From an uncultured Verrucomicrobiota bacterium (GTDB taxonomy: Bacteria > Verrucomicrobiota > Verrucomicrobiia > Limisphaerales > JADLHS01): a stretch of DNA of 21,175 nucleotides. The position numbers and the translations under genes are program-made. Each line of letters starts with the position of its first letter. Positions within the stretch are counted from its first letter, which is position 1. The notes below the pieces were generated by a model. It saw only the letters and a list, made by a program, of their open reading frames with translations, did no database searches and was not told the origin of the DNA. This document shows, one piece after another, positions 6,821 to 14,145 of the stretch. The stretch lies in contig CALAYC010000218.1 in NCBI GenBank assembly GCA_937894935.1, forward strand, positions 1-21,175, read 5' to 3'.

Positions 6821-7054
6821 TTAGTGGCGATGTGGTCGGCCGGTGCCACACGCGCAGCAAGAAGTCGGTGTTCCAGAGCAGGATGCCGGAGATGGAGCGG
6901 AGCTTCCGGCGGTTGCTGAGGCGAAGGTCGAAAATTTCTTTTCCAGTTTGGTCGATCCACAGTGCGGGCACTTTGTGCCTTCCCAATTTTTGGAGCGCAC
7001 CAGAATTTCGCTATCGCGTTCGCACTTTTCGCAATGAAACTCGTATAACGGCAT
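6821..7054 (-). CDS. FmdB-family zinc-ribbon protein
   Basis: A 77-residue protein with the FmdB (putative regulatory protein, CxxC-CxxC) signature. MPLYEFHCEKCERDSEIL provides Cys8 and Cys11, and CPHCGS provides Cys29 and Cys32, which should bind one zinc. KLEKKFSTFAS follows, as usual in the family. The tail from residue 50 is Ser/Ala/Pro-rich and ends with further cysteines (59, 66, 67, 69) and GRPHRH, which could bind another metal. The family is widespread and its function is poorly defined; the name comes from a gene next to formamidase. The start is set by the invariant MPxYEF opening; there is no Shine-Dalgarno motif. It is monocistronic, convergent with the fabD operon and divergent from pgi. 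Confidence 0.88.
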   Translation of the reverse strand: MPLYEFHCEKCERDSEILVRSKNWEGTKCPHCGSTKLEKKFSTFASATAGSSAPSPASCSGTPTSCCACGTGRPHRH

Positions 7055-7226
7055 GACTGGAATTTAGCCAGCGCTTCGGGCCGAGACAAATGGGTTTTAT
7101 CGACGACATGCGTGCGGTTGAAATCGCGGCGAATGGACGCGAAGCGAATGGACAATGCTGCAGAATTCAATTACATCAACCCTCGCGACTTTCGGCCTAT
7201 AACACGCGGGTCGCCCAAGCATTGAC
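7055..7226. other. Divergent intergenic region between the fmdB-type gene and pgi
   Basis: This 172-bp gap should carry the promoters of both genes. TATAAC at 7198-7203 resembles a -10 box for pgi, but the best -35-like hexamer (TTACAT, 7171-7176) is 21 bp away, so the promoter is not convincing. No hairpin or repeat stands out. Confidence 0.4.
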
Positions 7227-8822
7227 ATGAAATCCAATTCGTCCTCGTCCTGGCAGCGTTTTCAACAAGCTTACTATGAGTTTCCCGCCATCAATCTGGC
7301 GTTGGACCTCAGCCGCATGAACATCCCAGCCAGCTTTTTCAAAAAGATGGAAAAGCCGATGCAGCGGGCGTTTGCGGCGATGAAGGAACTGGAAGCGGGC
7401 GCGATTGCGAACCCGGATGAGAACCGGATGGTCGGTCATTATTGGTTGCGGAATCCGGCCAAAGCGCCCAAGCCTAAAATCCGTCGCGAAATCGAATCAA
7501 CTGTTAAACGGATTAAAGCGTTCGCCAAAGCGGTTCACAGCGGCAAAATTCGTGGGCGAAGCGGAAAGTTCGAGAACATGCTGGTCGTTGGAATCGGCGG
7601 ATCAGCGCTCGGGCCGCAGTTCGTGAGCAATGCGCTCAGTCAACCCGGCAAAGATAAGATTAAGCCTTACTTTCTCGATAACACTGATCCAGATGGTATT
7701 CAGCGCGTGCTGAAAACCATCGGGAAACAACTCAGCAAGACAATCTGTATCGTTATCTCTAAGTCTGGCGGCACAAAAGAGACGCGTAACGGCATGTTGG
7801 AAGCCAAGGCGGCTTATGAGGCGTCGGGACTGAAATTTGAAGCGCATGCCGTCGCCATTACCGGTGAAGGAAGCGAGCTGGATAAGTTCGCTCAGACTAA
7901 CAATTGGATCGAACGATTTCCCATGTGGGATTGGGTCGGCGGGCGAACGAGCGAGTTATCAGCGGTAGGTTTATTGCCTGCAGCGCTTCAGGGTTTTGAT
8001 ATCGATTCACTGCTCGCAGGAGCGAAGGCCTGCGATGAGCTGACGCGAGTCGCTTCGATTTTCAAGAATCCAGCCGCGTTGTTGGCTCTGTCCTGGTATT
8101 ACGCGGGAAATGGTCGCGGAGAAAAGAACATGGTGGTAATTCCATACAAAGATCGATTGGAGCTGCTTTCGAAGTATCTCCAACAACTTATCATGGAGTC
8201 GCTTGGAAAAGAGAAAGACTTGAAAGGCAAAGTGGTCAATCAGGGAATCACTGTGTTGGGAAACAAAGGTTCTACCGACCAACATTCTTATATTCAGCAA
8301 CTTAGGGACGGACTAAATGATTTCTTCCTCACGTTTGTTGAAGTTTTGCGCGATCAGGAAGGCAAACCGGTCAATGTGGAAAACGGATTTACTACAGGCG
8401 ACTATTTGAGCGGATTCTTACTCGGAACCCGCCAAGCAATGCTTGAAAATGGTCGTAGCACGCTGACTATAACGATAAACGAAGTTTATGCGGCGGCGAT
8501 TGGCGTCTTGATTGCACTTTATGAGCGAGCCGTGGGTTTTTATGCGACTTTGGTTGGAATTAACGCGTATCACCAACCTGGAGTTGAATCCGGCAAGAAA
8601 GCAGCCACGCGCGTTCTGAAGATTCAACAACAAGTGTTGGAAGTTTTGAAAGCAAATCGCCAGCGACCACTCACGGTGGACGAAATTTCGGAGCGAATTT
8701 CTGAACGAGGCGAGCAAGAGCACGTCTTCAAGATCCTGGAGCGACTCAGTGCGAATCCGGTGCGCGGGGTCAAGAAGCACAGCGGGAATACGCCGTTCAC
8801 CGCGAAATATTCGGTGCGTTAG
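7227..8822 (+). CDS. pgi: Glucose-6-phosphate isomerase with a C-terminal winged-helix-like extension
   Basis: Pgi interconverts glucose-6-phosphate and fructose-6-phosphate in the cytoplasm. Of 531 residues, about 1-460 are the two SIS domains: GIGGSALGPQF (122-132), VISKSGGTKET (176-186), MWDWVGGRTSELSAVG (233-248), QQLIMESLGKE (319-329, base Glu324), GSTDQHSYIQQL (348-359, His353) and GVESGKKAA (452-460, Lys457). All catalytic residues are present. From about 462 an extra segment follows: a helix, PLTVDEISERI, then EHVFKILERLSAN, and a basic stretch rich in Gly and Thr ending KYSVR. This has the helix-helix-wing pattern of a winged-helix domain and is not part of the catalytic fold. The start ATG at 7227 lacks a Shine-Dalgarno motif. 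mnmG follows 6 bp after the stop. Confidence 0.93.
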   Translation: MKSNSSSSWQRFQQAYYEFPAINLALDLSRMNIPASFFKKMEKPMQRAFAAMKELEAGAIANPDENRMVGHYWLRNPAKAPKPKIRREIESTVKRIKAFAKAVHSGKIRGRSGKFENMLVVGIGGSALGPQFVSNALSQPGKDKIKPYFLDNTDPDGIQRVLKTIGKQLSKTICIVISKSGGTKETRNGMLEAKAAYEASGLKFEAHAVAITGEGSELDKFAQTNNWIERFPMWDWVGGRTSELSAVGLLPAALQGFDIDSLLAGAKACDELTRVASIFKNPAALLALSWYYAGNGRGEKNMVVIPYKDRLELLSKYLQQLIMESLGKEKDLKGKVVNQGITVLGNKGSTDQHSYIQQLRDGLNDFFLTFVEVLRDQEGKPVNVENGFTTGDYLSGFLLGTRQAMLENGRSTLTITINEVYAAAIGVLIALYERAVGFYATLVGINAYHQPGVESGKKAATRVLKIQQQVLEVLKANRQRPLTVDEISERISERGEQEHVFKILERLSANPVRGVKKHSGNTPFTAKYSVR

Positions 8823-8828
8823 TTCTGC

Positions 8829-10766
8829 ATGTTTACCTACCCAAAAGAATACGACGTCATCGTTGTTGGAGCGGGACACGCCGGGATTGAAGCTGCGCTG
8901 GCTGCCGCGCGGATGGGTTGCCAAACGCTGCTATTGACCACAAACGTGGATACGGTCGGGCAGATGTCGTGCAATCCGGCGATTGGCGGATCGGCGAAAG
9001 GGCATCTGGTAAAGGAAATCGATGCACTGGGCGGGGAGATGGGACGAAACACCGATTTTACGGGAATCCAGTTTCGCACTTTGAATCGCCGGAAAGGGCC
9101 AGCGATCTGGGCGTCGCGAGCCCAATGCGACAAGAAGGCTTACCAATTTCGGATGAAATGGGTTTGCGAACGCGAACCCAATCTTGATCTCAAACAAGGT
9201 TCAACGATCAGTATTGAAAGTGAAGATCGAGTGGCGAGGGGGGTCGTTACTGCGACAGGCATTCGTTACTTGGGGAAGACTGTTATTATTACGACGGGAA
9301 CATTTCTTCACGGGCTGATGCACATCGGGCAAAACCAGCAAAAAGGTGGACGAGCGGGAGAAGGGTCGTCGGTGGGATTATCGGAGTCGCTGCGGTCGCT
9401 GGGAATTGAGTTACAACGATTGAAAACCGGGACGCCGCCGCGTTTGCTGCGACGATCGATCGACCTTTCGGTGATGGAGGAGCAGCCGGGTGATGAGCCG
9501 CCGCCGTTCTTCAGCTTCTGGCCTCATGAATTGTTCCACATGGAACAATCGCGAACTGGATACTCAGAATCCGCTGGCGACCGTTCCTATCCACGTGGCT
9601 CGGTTTTGGCCAATCACGGCGGTCAAATGAGCTGTTTTCTAACCAAAACCACGCCGGCGACCAAAGACATCATCCGAAAGAATCTGCATCTATCGCCGAT
9701 GTATTGCGGCGTCATCGAGGGGGTTGGACCGCGTTATTGTCCGTCGATTGAGGATAAAATCGTCAAGTTCGTGGATAAGGAAACGCATCAGATTTTTCTC
9801 GAGCCAGAAGGGGTCAACACGGATGAGTTTTACATCAATGGCCTTTCAACCTGTTTGCCGTTCGAAGTGCAGATTCAGTTAGTGCGCTCGGTGGTGGGTT
9901 GTGAGAATGCCGAAATTATGCGGCCGGCGTACGCCGTGGAATATGATTTTTCGCCGCCGACTCAGATTCATCCGTCACTTGAAACCAAGGCCTGTCAGAA
10001 TTTGTTTCTCGCCGGTCAGATTAACGGTACCTCCGGCTATGAAGAGGCCGCTGCGCAAGGTTTGATGGCCGGAATTAACGCCGCTCGTCGTTGCCAAGGC
10101 AAATCACCAATCATTCTCAAACGCAATCAGGCGTACATCGGAGTATTGATTGACGATCTGGTCAGCCTCGGCACGAATGAGCCCTATCGAATTTTCACGT
10201 CCCGTTCTGAATATCGGTTGCTGCTTCGTCAGGACAATGCCGACATGCGGTTGTCCGAAATCGGCTATGAAATCGGATTATTGCCAAAACATCTGTTTGA
10301 CCTTTTTGCGGCGAAGCGATCCCAGATTCAGCAGGAGATTGCACGACTGAAGAAAACCCGCATCGGAAGCGAGACGCTCGCGCAGATTCTGCGTCGGCCG
10401 GAAGTTACCTACGAGACTCTGCCGAATCGCGATGAAACTCTTCCTCCAGCTGTGATTGAAGCGGTGGAAACTGAAATTAAATATGAGGGCTATATTGAAC
10501 GACAAATTGCGGAGGTGGAAAAATTTAAGAGCTTGGAATCCAAGCAAATACCTGATTCGTTCAATTACGATAATGTCTTGGGACTCAGCGCAGAAGGACG
10601 GCAAAAGTTGATTAAAATTCGGCCCGTTTCATTGGGGCAAGCTTCGCGAATTTCCGGCGTTTCACCCGCAGACGTCAGCCTGGTGGCAATCTGGTTGAAG
10701 CGGCATGCATCCAACACCGATGACACCCGATCCGCAACCAGTGTCCTGAGACCAAGCGATAACTAA
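8829..10766 (+). CDS. mnmG: tRNA uridine-5-carboxymethylaminomethyl modification enzyme MnmG (GidA)
   Basis: MnmG is the FAD and NADH enzyme that, with MnmE, modifies the wobble uridine of several tRNAs. It has 645 residues (E. coli 629). Visible: VIVVGAGHAGIEAALAAARM (10-29, FAD-binding), QMSCNPAIGGSAKGHLVKEI (45-64), GTPPRL, signature GPRYCPSIEDK, LEPEGVNTDEFYINGLST, signature GQINGTSGYEEAAAQGL, FTSRSEYRLLLRQDNAD, and the C-terminal YEGYIERQ plus GLSAEGRQKL region that contacts tRNA and MnmE. Between FSF (228-230) and Cys269 there are 38 residues where E. coli, as I recall it, has about 12; this insert holds a parS-like palindrome. No mnmE, rsmG, parA or parB is in view. The start is 6 bp after pgi and dinG starts 9 bp after the stop, so an operon is likely. 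Confidence 0.97.
   Translation: MFTYPKEYDVIVVGAGHAGIEAALAAARMGCQTLLLTTNVDTVGQMSCNPAIGGSAKGHLVKEIDALGGEMGRNTDFTGIQFRTLNRRKGPAIWASRAQCDKKAYQFRMKWVCEREPNLDLKQGSTISIESEDRVARGVVTATGIRYLGKTVIITTGTFLHGLMHIGQNQQKGGRAGEGSSVGLSESLRSLGIELQRLKTGTPPRLLRRSIDLSVMEEQPGDEPPPFFSFWPHELFHMEQSRTGYSESAGDRSYPRGSVLANHGGQMSCFLTKTTPATKDIIRKNLHLSPMYCGVIEGVGPRYCPSIEDKIVKFVDKETHQIFLEPEGVNTDEFYINGLSTCLPFEVQIQLVRSVVGCENAEIMRPAYAVEYDFSPPTQIHPSLETKACQNLFLAGQINGTSGYEEAAAQGLMAGINAARRCQGKSPIILKRNQAYIGVLIDDLVSLGTNEPYRIFTSRSEYRLLLRQDNADMRLSEIGYEIGLLPKHLFDLFAAKRSQIQQEIARLKKTRIGSETLAQILRRPEVTYETLPNRDETLPPAVIEAVETEIKYEGYIERQIAEVEKFKSLESKQIPDSFNYDNVLGLSAEGRQKLIKIRPVSLGQASRISGVSPADVSLVAIWLKRHASNTDDTRSATSVLRPSDN
9532..9547 (+). promoter_or_regulatory. 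parS-like ParB-binding site candidate inside mnmG
   Basis: TGTTCCACATGGAACA differs by one base from TGTTCCACGTGGAACA, a known variant of the bacterial centromere site parS (consensus TGTTTCACGTGAAACA). The near-palindrome extends to 20 bp (9530-9549, arms ATTGTTCC and GGAACAAT around ACAT). It is read in frame as LFHMEQ; the perfect parS would read LFHVEQ. It lies inside a segment of MnmG that E. coli lacks. The central CG step is altered to CA, which may weaken ParB binding, so function is uncertain. Confidence 0.4.
9591..9598 (+). promoter_or_regulatory. Second CCACGTGG core near the parS-like site
   Basis: A perfect 8-bp palindrome CCACGTGG, the core of the parS variant above, with its centre 55 bp from that site and within the same MnmG insert. 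The outer arms do not match parS. CACGTG alone also occurs in the helicase gene (12033-12038) and in ald (13805-13810), so on its own this site is weak evidence. Confidence 0.2.
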
Positions 10767-10775
10767 CAAAGCGAG

Positions 10776-12917
10776 ATGATTTCCATCGTCGAAGCGCAGC
10801 CCCTCGGCTCGGATCTGGTTTCGCAAGTCGAAGAGATTTTCTCTCCGCACGGAATTCTTTCGAAGGCGAGTAATTTCGAGTATCGCCCCCAGCAGCAACA
10901 AATGGCGGTGGCCGTCGCTCGGGCGTTGCAGAATCAGGAGCATCTCGCGGTCGAGGCGGGCACGGGCGTAGGCAAATCGCTGGCGTATCTGATTCCGGCG
11001 ATTCTTTTTGCAGTCACGCACAAAAAGAAGGCGGTCATTTCGACGCACACCATCAATCTTCAGGAACAACTGACAGAAAAAGATTTGCCGATGCTGTCTG
11101 CCGTCCTGAGTGCGCTACCCGAGCCGGTGAGATTTAACTACACCATGCTCAAAGGTAGAAGTAACTATCTTTGCACCAGACGGTTGCAAAAAGCGATGCA
11201 GCAAAGCGGCAATCTATTTACCAGTTCTGAAGCCGAAGAATTGCAGCGCATCTACGAATGGTCGAAGGAAACGAAGGATGGCAGTTTATCGGACTTCGAC
11301 ATCGAACCTGACCCGAAGGTTTGGGCGCAGGTTTGCTCGGAACGTGGATTATGTTCGCCGAAAGTCTGCGGCTATCAATCGGAATTCGGGAAGAGCAATG
11401 GCATCTGTTTTTTTCAACGGGCGCGAAACCGGATTCTGTCCTCGGACGTGTTGGTGTTGAATCACACGCTGTTCTTCACTTTGCTCGGCGGTGTGGACGA
11501 GGAGCAGGAAGGCGGAATTCTGTTCAAAAACGATTTCGTCATTTTCGATGAAGCGCACACGATGGAACACGTCGCATCGCGGCACATCGGTTTGAGCGTT
11601 TCGAGCGGGCAGGTGCGATGGGCTTTGAATCGGCTTTGGAATCCGAAATCGGAGAAAGGTCTGCTCGCCACCTTGCGCCAGGGCAAAGCGGTGAAACTGG
11701 TTTCTGAAATCCTCGGCGCCGCGGATGAATTTTTCGCCAACGTCGAAGCCGCGTGCAACGACCTCAATGCGCAACAAAACGAGAGCGAAGAAGTTTCTCG
11801 CACGAAAACCGCCAATGCCAAAAAGCGCGCCTGGACGGAGCTGCGGATTCGTCGTCCGGAAATCGTGGCCGACAACGTGACGTTGCCGATTCAACGCTTG
11901 CGTGAAGCGGTGAGTGATCTCGTCAAAACCAGCGAAGACAAGGAAATCGGGCAGGAGTTGATTGAGTGCAATCGGCGGTTGGGCGAGTTGAAACTGGAGA
12001 TTGCCGAATTTCTGAGTCAGCAGGTGGACGATCACGTGTATTGGGTCGAGCGCACCGGCAAGGCACAGCAAAGTCTTTCGCTCAACGCCGCGCCAATTGA
12101 CGTCGCGAATTATCTGCGGCGCCGACTATTTCAAAGCGACACCAGCGTCATCATGACCAGTGCGACGCTCTCGACCACTGGCGCGCCGGCGGAGGATGCT
12201 TCGACGCAATCAGCCCCGCGTTCGACTTCGGCAAAGAAATTTCCCGGACTGAATTATTTCGCCCGTCGCGTCGGTTGTGAATCCGCAACGATGCTCCAGG
12301 TCGGCACGCCGTTCGATTACGAGCGACAGATGAAATTGTGCGTTGTGCAAAAAATGCCGGATCCGCGCGATGCGGGTTACACCGATGCGCTGGAGAAATG
12401 GATTGAACATTTCATCACGCAAACGCACGGCAAGGCGTTCGTGTTGTTCACGAGTTACAAACTGATGCAGGAACTCGGCGAACGGATGCAGCCGTTTTTT
12501 GATAAGCTTGGAATCGCATTGTTTGTGCAGGGCACAGGCACGCCGCGGTCCACGATGTTGGAGAAGTTCAAAGAAGATGTGGATTCGGTGCTCTTCGGCA
12601 CGGACAGTTTCTGGCAGGGTGTCGATGTGCCGGGCGAAGCGTTGAGTAATGTCATCATCACGCGCTTGCCGTTTGCGGTGCCGGATCATCCGTTGATTGA
12701 GGCGCGCATTGAAGCGATCGAAGCGCGCGGCGGAAATTCGTTCAACGAGTTTTCGTTGCCGGAAGCGATTTTGAAATTTCGCCAAGGCGTCGGGCGATTG
12801 ATTCGCACGCGAACGGATTCAGGAATTGTGGTCGTGTTGGACAATCGCATTCTCGCCAAAAAATACGGCCAGGCATTTCTTGATGCGTTACCGAAATGCC
12901 CGGTGGAAGTGGTGTAA
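10776..12917 (+). CDS. DinG/XPD-type ATP-dependent DNA helicase
   Basis: A 713-residue superfamily 2 helicase of the DinG group, which unwinds DNA 5' to 3' and helps remove R-loops and stalled-fork structures. Walker A is AGTGVGKS (61-68). STHTINLQEQL is motif Ia. An iron-sulfur domain is indicated by Cys133 in NYLCTRR and Cys187, Cys193, Cys198 and Cys211 in the CSERGLCSPKVCGY and ICFFQRAR region. Walker B is FDEAH (257-261). VIMTSATLS is motif III, and FWQGVDVPG, ITRLPFAVPDHP and RQGVGRLIRT are the C-terminal RecA-like motifs. There is no N-terminal exonuclease domain, unlike the Gram-positive DinG proteins. The exact cysteine ligands are ambiguous because five are close. The start ATG at 10776 is 9 bp after mnmG; a terminator for this strand is not visible. 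Confidence 0.9.
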   Translation: MISIVEAQPLGSDLVSQVEEIFSPHGILSKASNFEYRPQQQQMAVAVARALQNQEHLAVEAGTGVGKSLAYLIPAILFAVTHKKKAVISTHTINLQEQLTEKDLPMLSAVLSALPEPVRFNYTMLKGRSNYLCTRRLQKAMQQSGNLFTSSEAEELQRIYEWSKETKDGSLSDFDIEPDPKVWAQVCSERGLCSPKVCGYQSEFGKSNGICFFQRARNRILSSDVLVLNHTLFFTLLGGVDEEQEGGILFKNDFVIFDEAHTMEHVASRHIGLSVSSGQVRWALNRLWNPKSEKGLLATLRQGKAVKLVSEILGAADEFFANVEAACNDLNAQQNESEEVSRTKTANAKKRAWTELRIRRPEIVADNVTLPIQRLREAVSDLVKTSEDKEIGQELIECNRRLGELKLEIAEFLSQQVDDHVYWVERTGKAQQSLSLNAAPIDVANYLRRRLFQSDTSVIMTSATLSTTGAPAEDASTQSAPRSTSAKKFPGLNYFARRVGCESATMLQVGTPFDYERQMKLCVVQKMPDPRDAGYTDALEKWIEHFITQTHGKAFVLFTSYKLMQELGERMQPFFDKLGIALFVQGTGTPRSTMLEKFKEDVDSVLFGTDSFWQGVDVPGEALSNVIITRLPFAVPDHPLIEARIEAIEARGGNSFNEFSLPEAILKFRQGVGRLIRTRTDSGIVVVLDNRILAKKYGQAFLDALPKCPVEVV

Positions 12918-12967
12918 ATCAAAAGGCAAAAATTCATCTCGAACGGCGTTTCCGAGGCTTTACTGAA

Positions 12968-13004
12968 TACAAAACAGGCCGACGAAAGCATTCTCATCGG
13001 CCTG
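12968..13004 (-). terminator. Intrinsic terminator of the brkB-ald operon (minus strand)
   Basis: CAGGCCGA (12975-12982) and TCGGCCTG (12997-13004) form a perfect 8-bp stem around a 14-nt loop. Reading the minus strand, the hairpin is followed by TTTTGTATTC, and it begins 40 nt after the ald stop. The T-tract lies only on the minus-strand side, so it serves ald rather than the convergent helicase gene. Confidence 0.75.
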
Positions 13005-13044
13005 CGTGATTTCAGTGACGCTCTTGTAGCGAAATTTTCGAGCG

Positions 13045-14145
13045 TTAAAGTTTTACCGATTCCAAAGTCATCGCGTGTGCTTCAGCAACAGCTTTGTGGG
13101 TCAGTTTGCCGTTCATCACATTGATGCCACCGACGAGGGCGGGTTGCCGATTACACGCGTCGGACAAACTGAAATCCGCCAACGTTTCGATGTAGCGGAA
13201 GGTCACATTGGTCAGCGCCTGGGTGGCAGTGCGCGCATACGCGCCCGGCATGTTCGCCACGCAATAATGCGTCACGCCTTCTTCCACGAATACCGGATTG
13301 TCGTGCGTGGTGGGACGCGACGTTTCCGCGCAGCCACCTTGATCAATCGCAATGTCCACCAACACGCTGCCGGGCCGCATTTGTTTCAACATTTCGCGAT
13401 TGATGAGCTTGGGCGCTTTCGCTCCGGGTACGAGCACGGCGCCGATGAGCAGGTCCACCTCCGGCAACAAATCCATTAAATGCGATTCACTCGAATACAA
13501 CGTGTGTGCGGTGTGCAGGGTGATATCGAGAAAACGCATCCGTTCCAAATCCACTTCAAGAATTGTGACGTCTGCACCAAGTCCTTGCGCCATGCGCGCG
13601 GCATTGATGCCTGACGAACCACCGCCGAGCACGACTACTTTCCCTGGTAACACGCCAGGCACACCACCGAGCAACACGCCGCTACCGCCGAAATGTTTTG
13701 CGAGAAAATAGCCGCCGACCAATACGCTCATGCGACCGGCGATTTCGCTCATCGGCTCGAGCAACGGCAATCGCCGATTCACTTCAATCGTTTCATAGGC
13801 GATGCACGTGGCGCCGGATTTCATCAACGCTTCGGTGAGTGTTTTGTTCGCGGCGAGGTGCAAATAGGTGAAGAGCAACTGACCAGGGCGGAGCAGACTG
13901 TATTCTGCAGGTAGCGGCTCTTTCACTTTCACAATCAGATCCGCCTGTTCAAACACGGCCGCGTGAGTGTCTAAAAGTGTTGCGCCAGCGCGCTCGTATT
14001 CAGCGTCGGAATAACCGGCGCCCGCACCCGCGCCGCGTTCGACGACAACTTTATGTCCGCGCTTGATGAGTTGATACGCGCCGGAAGGCAGAAGTGCGAC
14101 GCGATACTCTTGAGTTTTGATTTCTTTGGGAACGCCAATGATCAT
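13045..14145 (-). CDS. ald: Alanine dehydrogenase
   Basis: A 366-residue NAD-dependent alanine dehydrogenase, converting L-alanine and water to pyruvate and ammonium. The opening MIIGVPKEIKTQEYRVALLP is diagnostic. Catalytic residues fall at their usual numbers: Lys75 in VKVKEP, His96 in TYLHLAA and Asp268 in DIAIDQGG. The NAD-binding loop is VVVLGGGSSGINAA (170-183). SRPTTHDNPVF and MPGAYARTATQALTN are further family signatures. The length is near the usual 370 residues and it appears complete. Its ATG overlaps the stop of the upstream membrane-protein gene (ATGA, 4 nt), which implies coupled translation, and an intrinsic terminator closes the pair. The partner is not an obvious alanine transporter, so the pairing is unexplained. 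Confidence 0.96.
   Translation of the reverse strand: MIIGVPKEIKTQEYRVALLPSGAYQLIKRGHKVVVERGAGAGAGYSDAEYERAGATLLDTHAAVFEQADLIVKVKEPLPAEYSLLRPGQLLFTYLHLAANKTLTEALMKSGATCIAYETIEVNRRLPLLEPMSEIAGRMSVLVGGYFLAKHFGGSGVLLGGVPGVLPGKVVVLGGGSSGINAARMAQGLGADVTILEVDLERMRFLDITLHTAHTLYSSESHLMDLLPEVDLLIGAVLVPGAKAPKLINREMLKQMRPGSVLVDIAIDQGGCAETSRPTTHDNPVFVEEGVTHYCVANMPGAYARTATQALTNVTFRYIETLADFSLSDACNRQPALVGGINVMNGKLTHKAVAEAHAMTLESVKL

Noticed and set aside
7171..7203. Sigma-70 promoter before pgi (TTACAT and TATAAC)
   Set aside because: The spacing of 21 bp is too long and the -35 match is poor.
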